Source: Patescibacteria group bacterium (GTDB lineage: Bacteria > Patescibacteriota > Minisyncoccia > Minisyncoccales > GWA2-46-15). From it: DNA of 20,179 nt. Shown piece by piece: positions 19,036 through 20,179 of the stretch. The translations under genes were made by a program, and so were the position numbers. Positions within the stretch are counted from its first letter, which is position 1. The number at the start of each line of letters is the position of its first letter. The notes beneath the pieces are model-generated. The model saw only the letters and a list, made by a program, of their open reading frames with translations. It had not been told where the DNA came from and ran no database searches. The stretch lies in assembly GCA_018895125.1 (NCBI GenBank), contig JAHIOR010000055.1, forward strand, positions 1-20,179, in the 5' to 3' direction.

Positions 19036-20179
19036 TTAATTATTGTTTTGTTCTTCTTTCTCTTTTCTCTCTACTCTTTTTTTGTCAATTTCTTTTAAGT
19101 ATACTTTTCTGATTCTGACATTTTTAGGAGTCACTTCAACTAGTTCATCGTCTCCTATGTATTCTAATGCGGCTTCCAAATCCATTATTTTAGGAACATT
19201 AAAGTGCTCAGTGTTCCCTTCGCCCTTAGACCTCATATTTGAAAGATGTTTTGTTTTGCAAACATTTACCCTAATATTATTAGATCTTGAATTCTGACCC
19301 ACTACTTGGCCCTCATAAACAATAACGCCCGGGCCCAAGAATAATACTCCTCTGTCTTGAACATTTTTCAACCCATAAAGATGGGTTTCTCCTGCCTCGC
19401 AAGCAACTAAAGATCCTTGGGTTCGCTCCTGCCAATTTCCAGGATCTGTTTGGTATTGATAAAAAACCGTATTAATTATTCCCAGGCCTTTGGTGTCAGT
19501 CAAAAATTCACTTTTGTAGCCCATTAAGCCCCTGGTTGGGATAATAAATTCTAAAAACACTGTACTGCCAGCTTTTTTCATATCAATCATTTCTCCTTTC
19601 CTAATTCCCAATTTTTGAATTACTATGCCGTGGTATTTTTCAGGAACCTCAATAAAAATCTTTTCAAAAGGAACCATTAATTGTCCGTTTATTTCCCTAA
19701 CAATTACTTGGGGTCTTGAAACCTGAAATTCATAACCTTCCCGGCGCATTCTTTCTATTAAAATGGCTAGATGCAACTCTCCCCGCCCTGAAACAATCCA
19801 ATTTCTGTTATCCACGTCTTCAACTTTTAAAGCAACATCTGTTTCCAATTCTTTAAATAGTCTTTCTTCAACCTGCCTTGAAGTTGAAAACTGGCTTTCT
19901 TTACCGGCAAAAGGAGAATCATTAATCATAAAAGTCATTTTAACGGTAGGCTGCTCAATGTTAATAATTGGCAAGGGTATTGGATTAACAGGATCTGTTA
20001 TTGTTTCCCCTATTTTAATATCTGGAATACCAGCCAAAGCAACAATGTCTCCGGCTGAAACTTCGTCAACGTCAATTCTTTTTAAACCGAAAAACGTCAT
20101 TAAAGAAGCTAGCTTATATGTTTTCTGTCCGCCGTCATGCTTAATCTGCATTATTTCCTGACCAGATCTGATAACGCCG
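19036..20179 (-). CDS. typA: Translational GTPase TypA/BipA, C-terminal part (start outside window)
   Basis: The frame is open to the right edge (GVIRSGQEIM before the first internal Met), giving about 380 residues of a family that is usually near 600. The GTPase domain is missing because it lies beyond the window. What remains is the end of domain II (VALAGIPDIKIGETITDP), domain III (MTFMINDSPFAGKESQFSTSRQVEERLFKE, WIVSGRGELHLAILIERMRREGYEFQVSRPQVI), domain V (FIPTRGLMGYKSEFLTDTKGLGIINTVF) and the BipA-specific C-terminal domain (GPGVIVYEGQVVGQNSRSNNIRVNVCKTKHLSNMRSKGEG). These are hallmark TypA segments. BipA acts in 50S assembly and stress or cold adaptation. It is followed by the ABC-F gene after 8 nt. 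Confidence 0.96.
   Translation of the reverse strand, partial: GVIRSGQEIMQIKHDGGQKTYKLASLMTFFGLKRIDVDEVSAGDIVALAGIPDIKIGETITDPVNPIPLPIINIEQPTVKMTFMINDSPFAGKESQFSTSRQVEERLFKELETDVALKVEDVDNRNWIVSGRGELHLAILIERMRREGYEFQVSRPQVIVREINGQLMVPFEKIFIEVPEKYHGIVIQKLGIRKGEMIDMKKAGSTVFLEFIIPTRGLMGYKSEFLTDTKGLGIINTVFYQYQTDPGNWQERTQGSLVACEAGETHLYGLKNVQDRGVLFLGPGVIVYEGQVVGQNSRSNNIRVNVCKTKHLSNMRSKGEGNTEHFNVPKIMDLEAALEYIGDDELVEVTPKNVRIRKVYLKEIDKKRVERKEKEEQNNN

Overview
The window is AT-rich and densely packed. Short intergenic gaps, single-domain proteins, few Shine-Dalgarno sequences, and a mix of an ATP-cone nuclease, small RRM and cold-shock proteins, a FIST protein and a GH57/GT35 glycogen set all suggest a Candidatus Patescibacteria (CPR) genome, probably Parcubacteria-like. 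This placement is an inference from gene content; no marker rRNA is present. Nearly everything is on the minus strand. The only plus-strand genes are two acetyltransferases at 4353-5817.

Right to left, in the direction of minus-strand transcription: (1) 20179-17567 holds the 3' part of typA/bipA followed 8 nt later by an ABC-F ATPase, then a 40-residue basic microprotein with its own promoter and terminator. (2) 17201-12450 is a compact glycogen module: glycogen synthase (GT5), a GH57 amylase/transferase and an alpha-glucan phosphorylase (GT35). It looks richer in GC than its neighbours. A decayed scrap of a solute-binding-protein gene lies upstream of it, and a full gene of that family lies downstream. 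(3) 12345-8865 is a sensory cassette: membrane-anchored solute-binding protein, Cache-like/HAMP membrane sensor, FIST protein and a coiled-coil protein. It has no kinase, cyclase or transporter subunit. The HAMP and coiled-coil proteins end in the same coiled-coil module. (4) 8789-8140 contains two microproteins, one cysteine-rich (32 aa) and one with two exact 12-residue PET repeats (40 aa). They are separated by a terminator and a strong promoter with a long, probably structured leader. (5) 8009-6399 holds a NUDIX hydrolase, a V4R-like sensor domain and a GNAT that overlap or lie close together. (6) 6232-5894 is an RRM protein with a glycine-rich tail. (7) 5817-4353 is the plus-strand acetyltransferase pair. 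(8) 4263-2990 is a translationally coupled pair: a small multi-pass membrane protein and a free-standing [FeFe]-hydrogenase H-cluster domain. (9) 2841-1617 has a cold-shock protein, a small membrane protein and a membrane-anchored cyclophilin. (10) 1518-1 has an encapsulated-ferritin-like protein, an ATP-cone/PD-(D/E)XK nuclease and the start of a lycopene-cyclase-domain membrane protein.

The most unexpected structure is a 38-bp palindromic element present three times (7749-7786, 9199-9236, 10532-10569). Every copy is inside a reading frame, and one copy is in the opposite orientation. The copies share ATAGCG / CGATATATCG / CCG(C/T)TAT blocks at almost fixed spacing and always contribute Asp-Ile-Ser to the protein. 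This resembles the behaviour of Rickettsia palindromic elements, but the element is much shorter. The orphan H-cluster pair and the sensory cassette without an output domain are the best candidates for undescribed protein systems.
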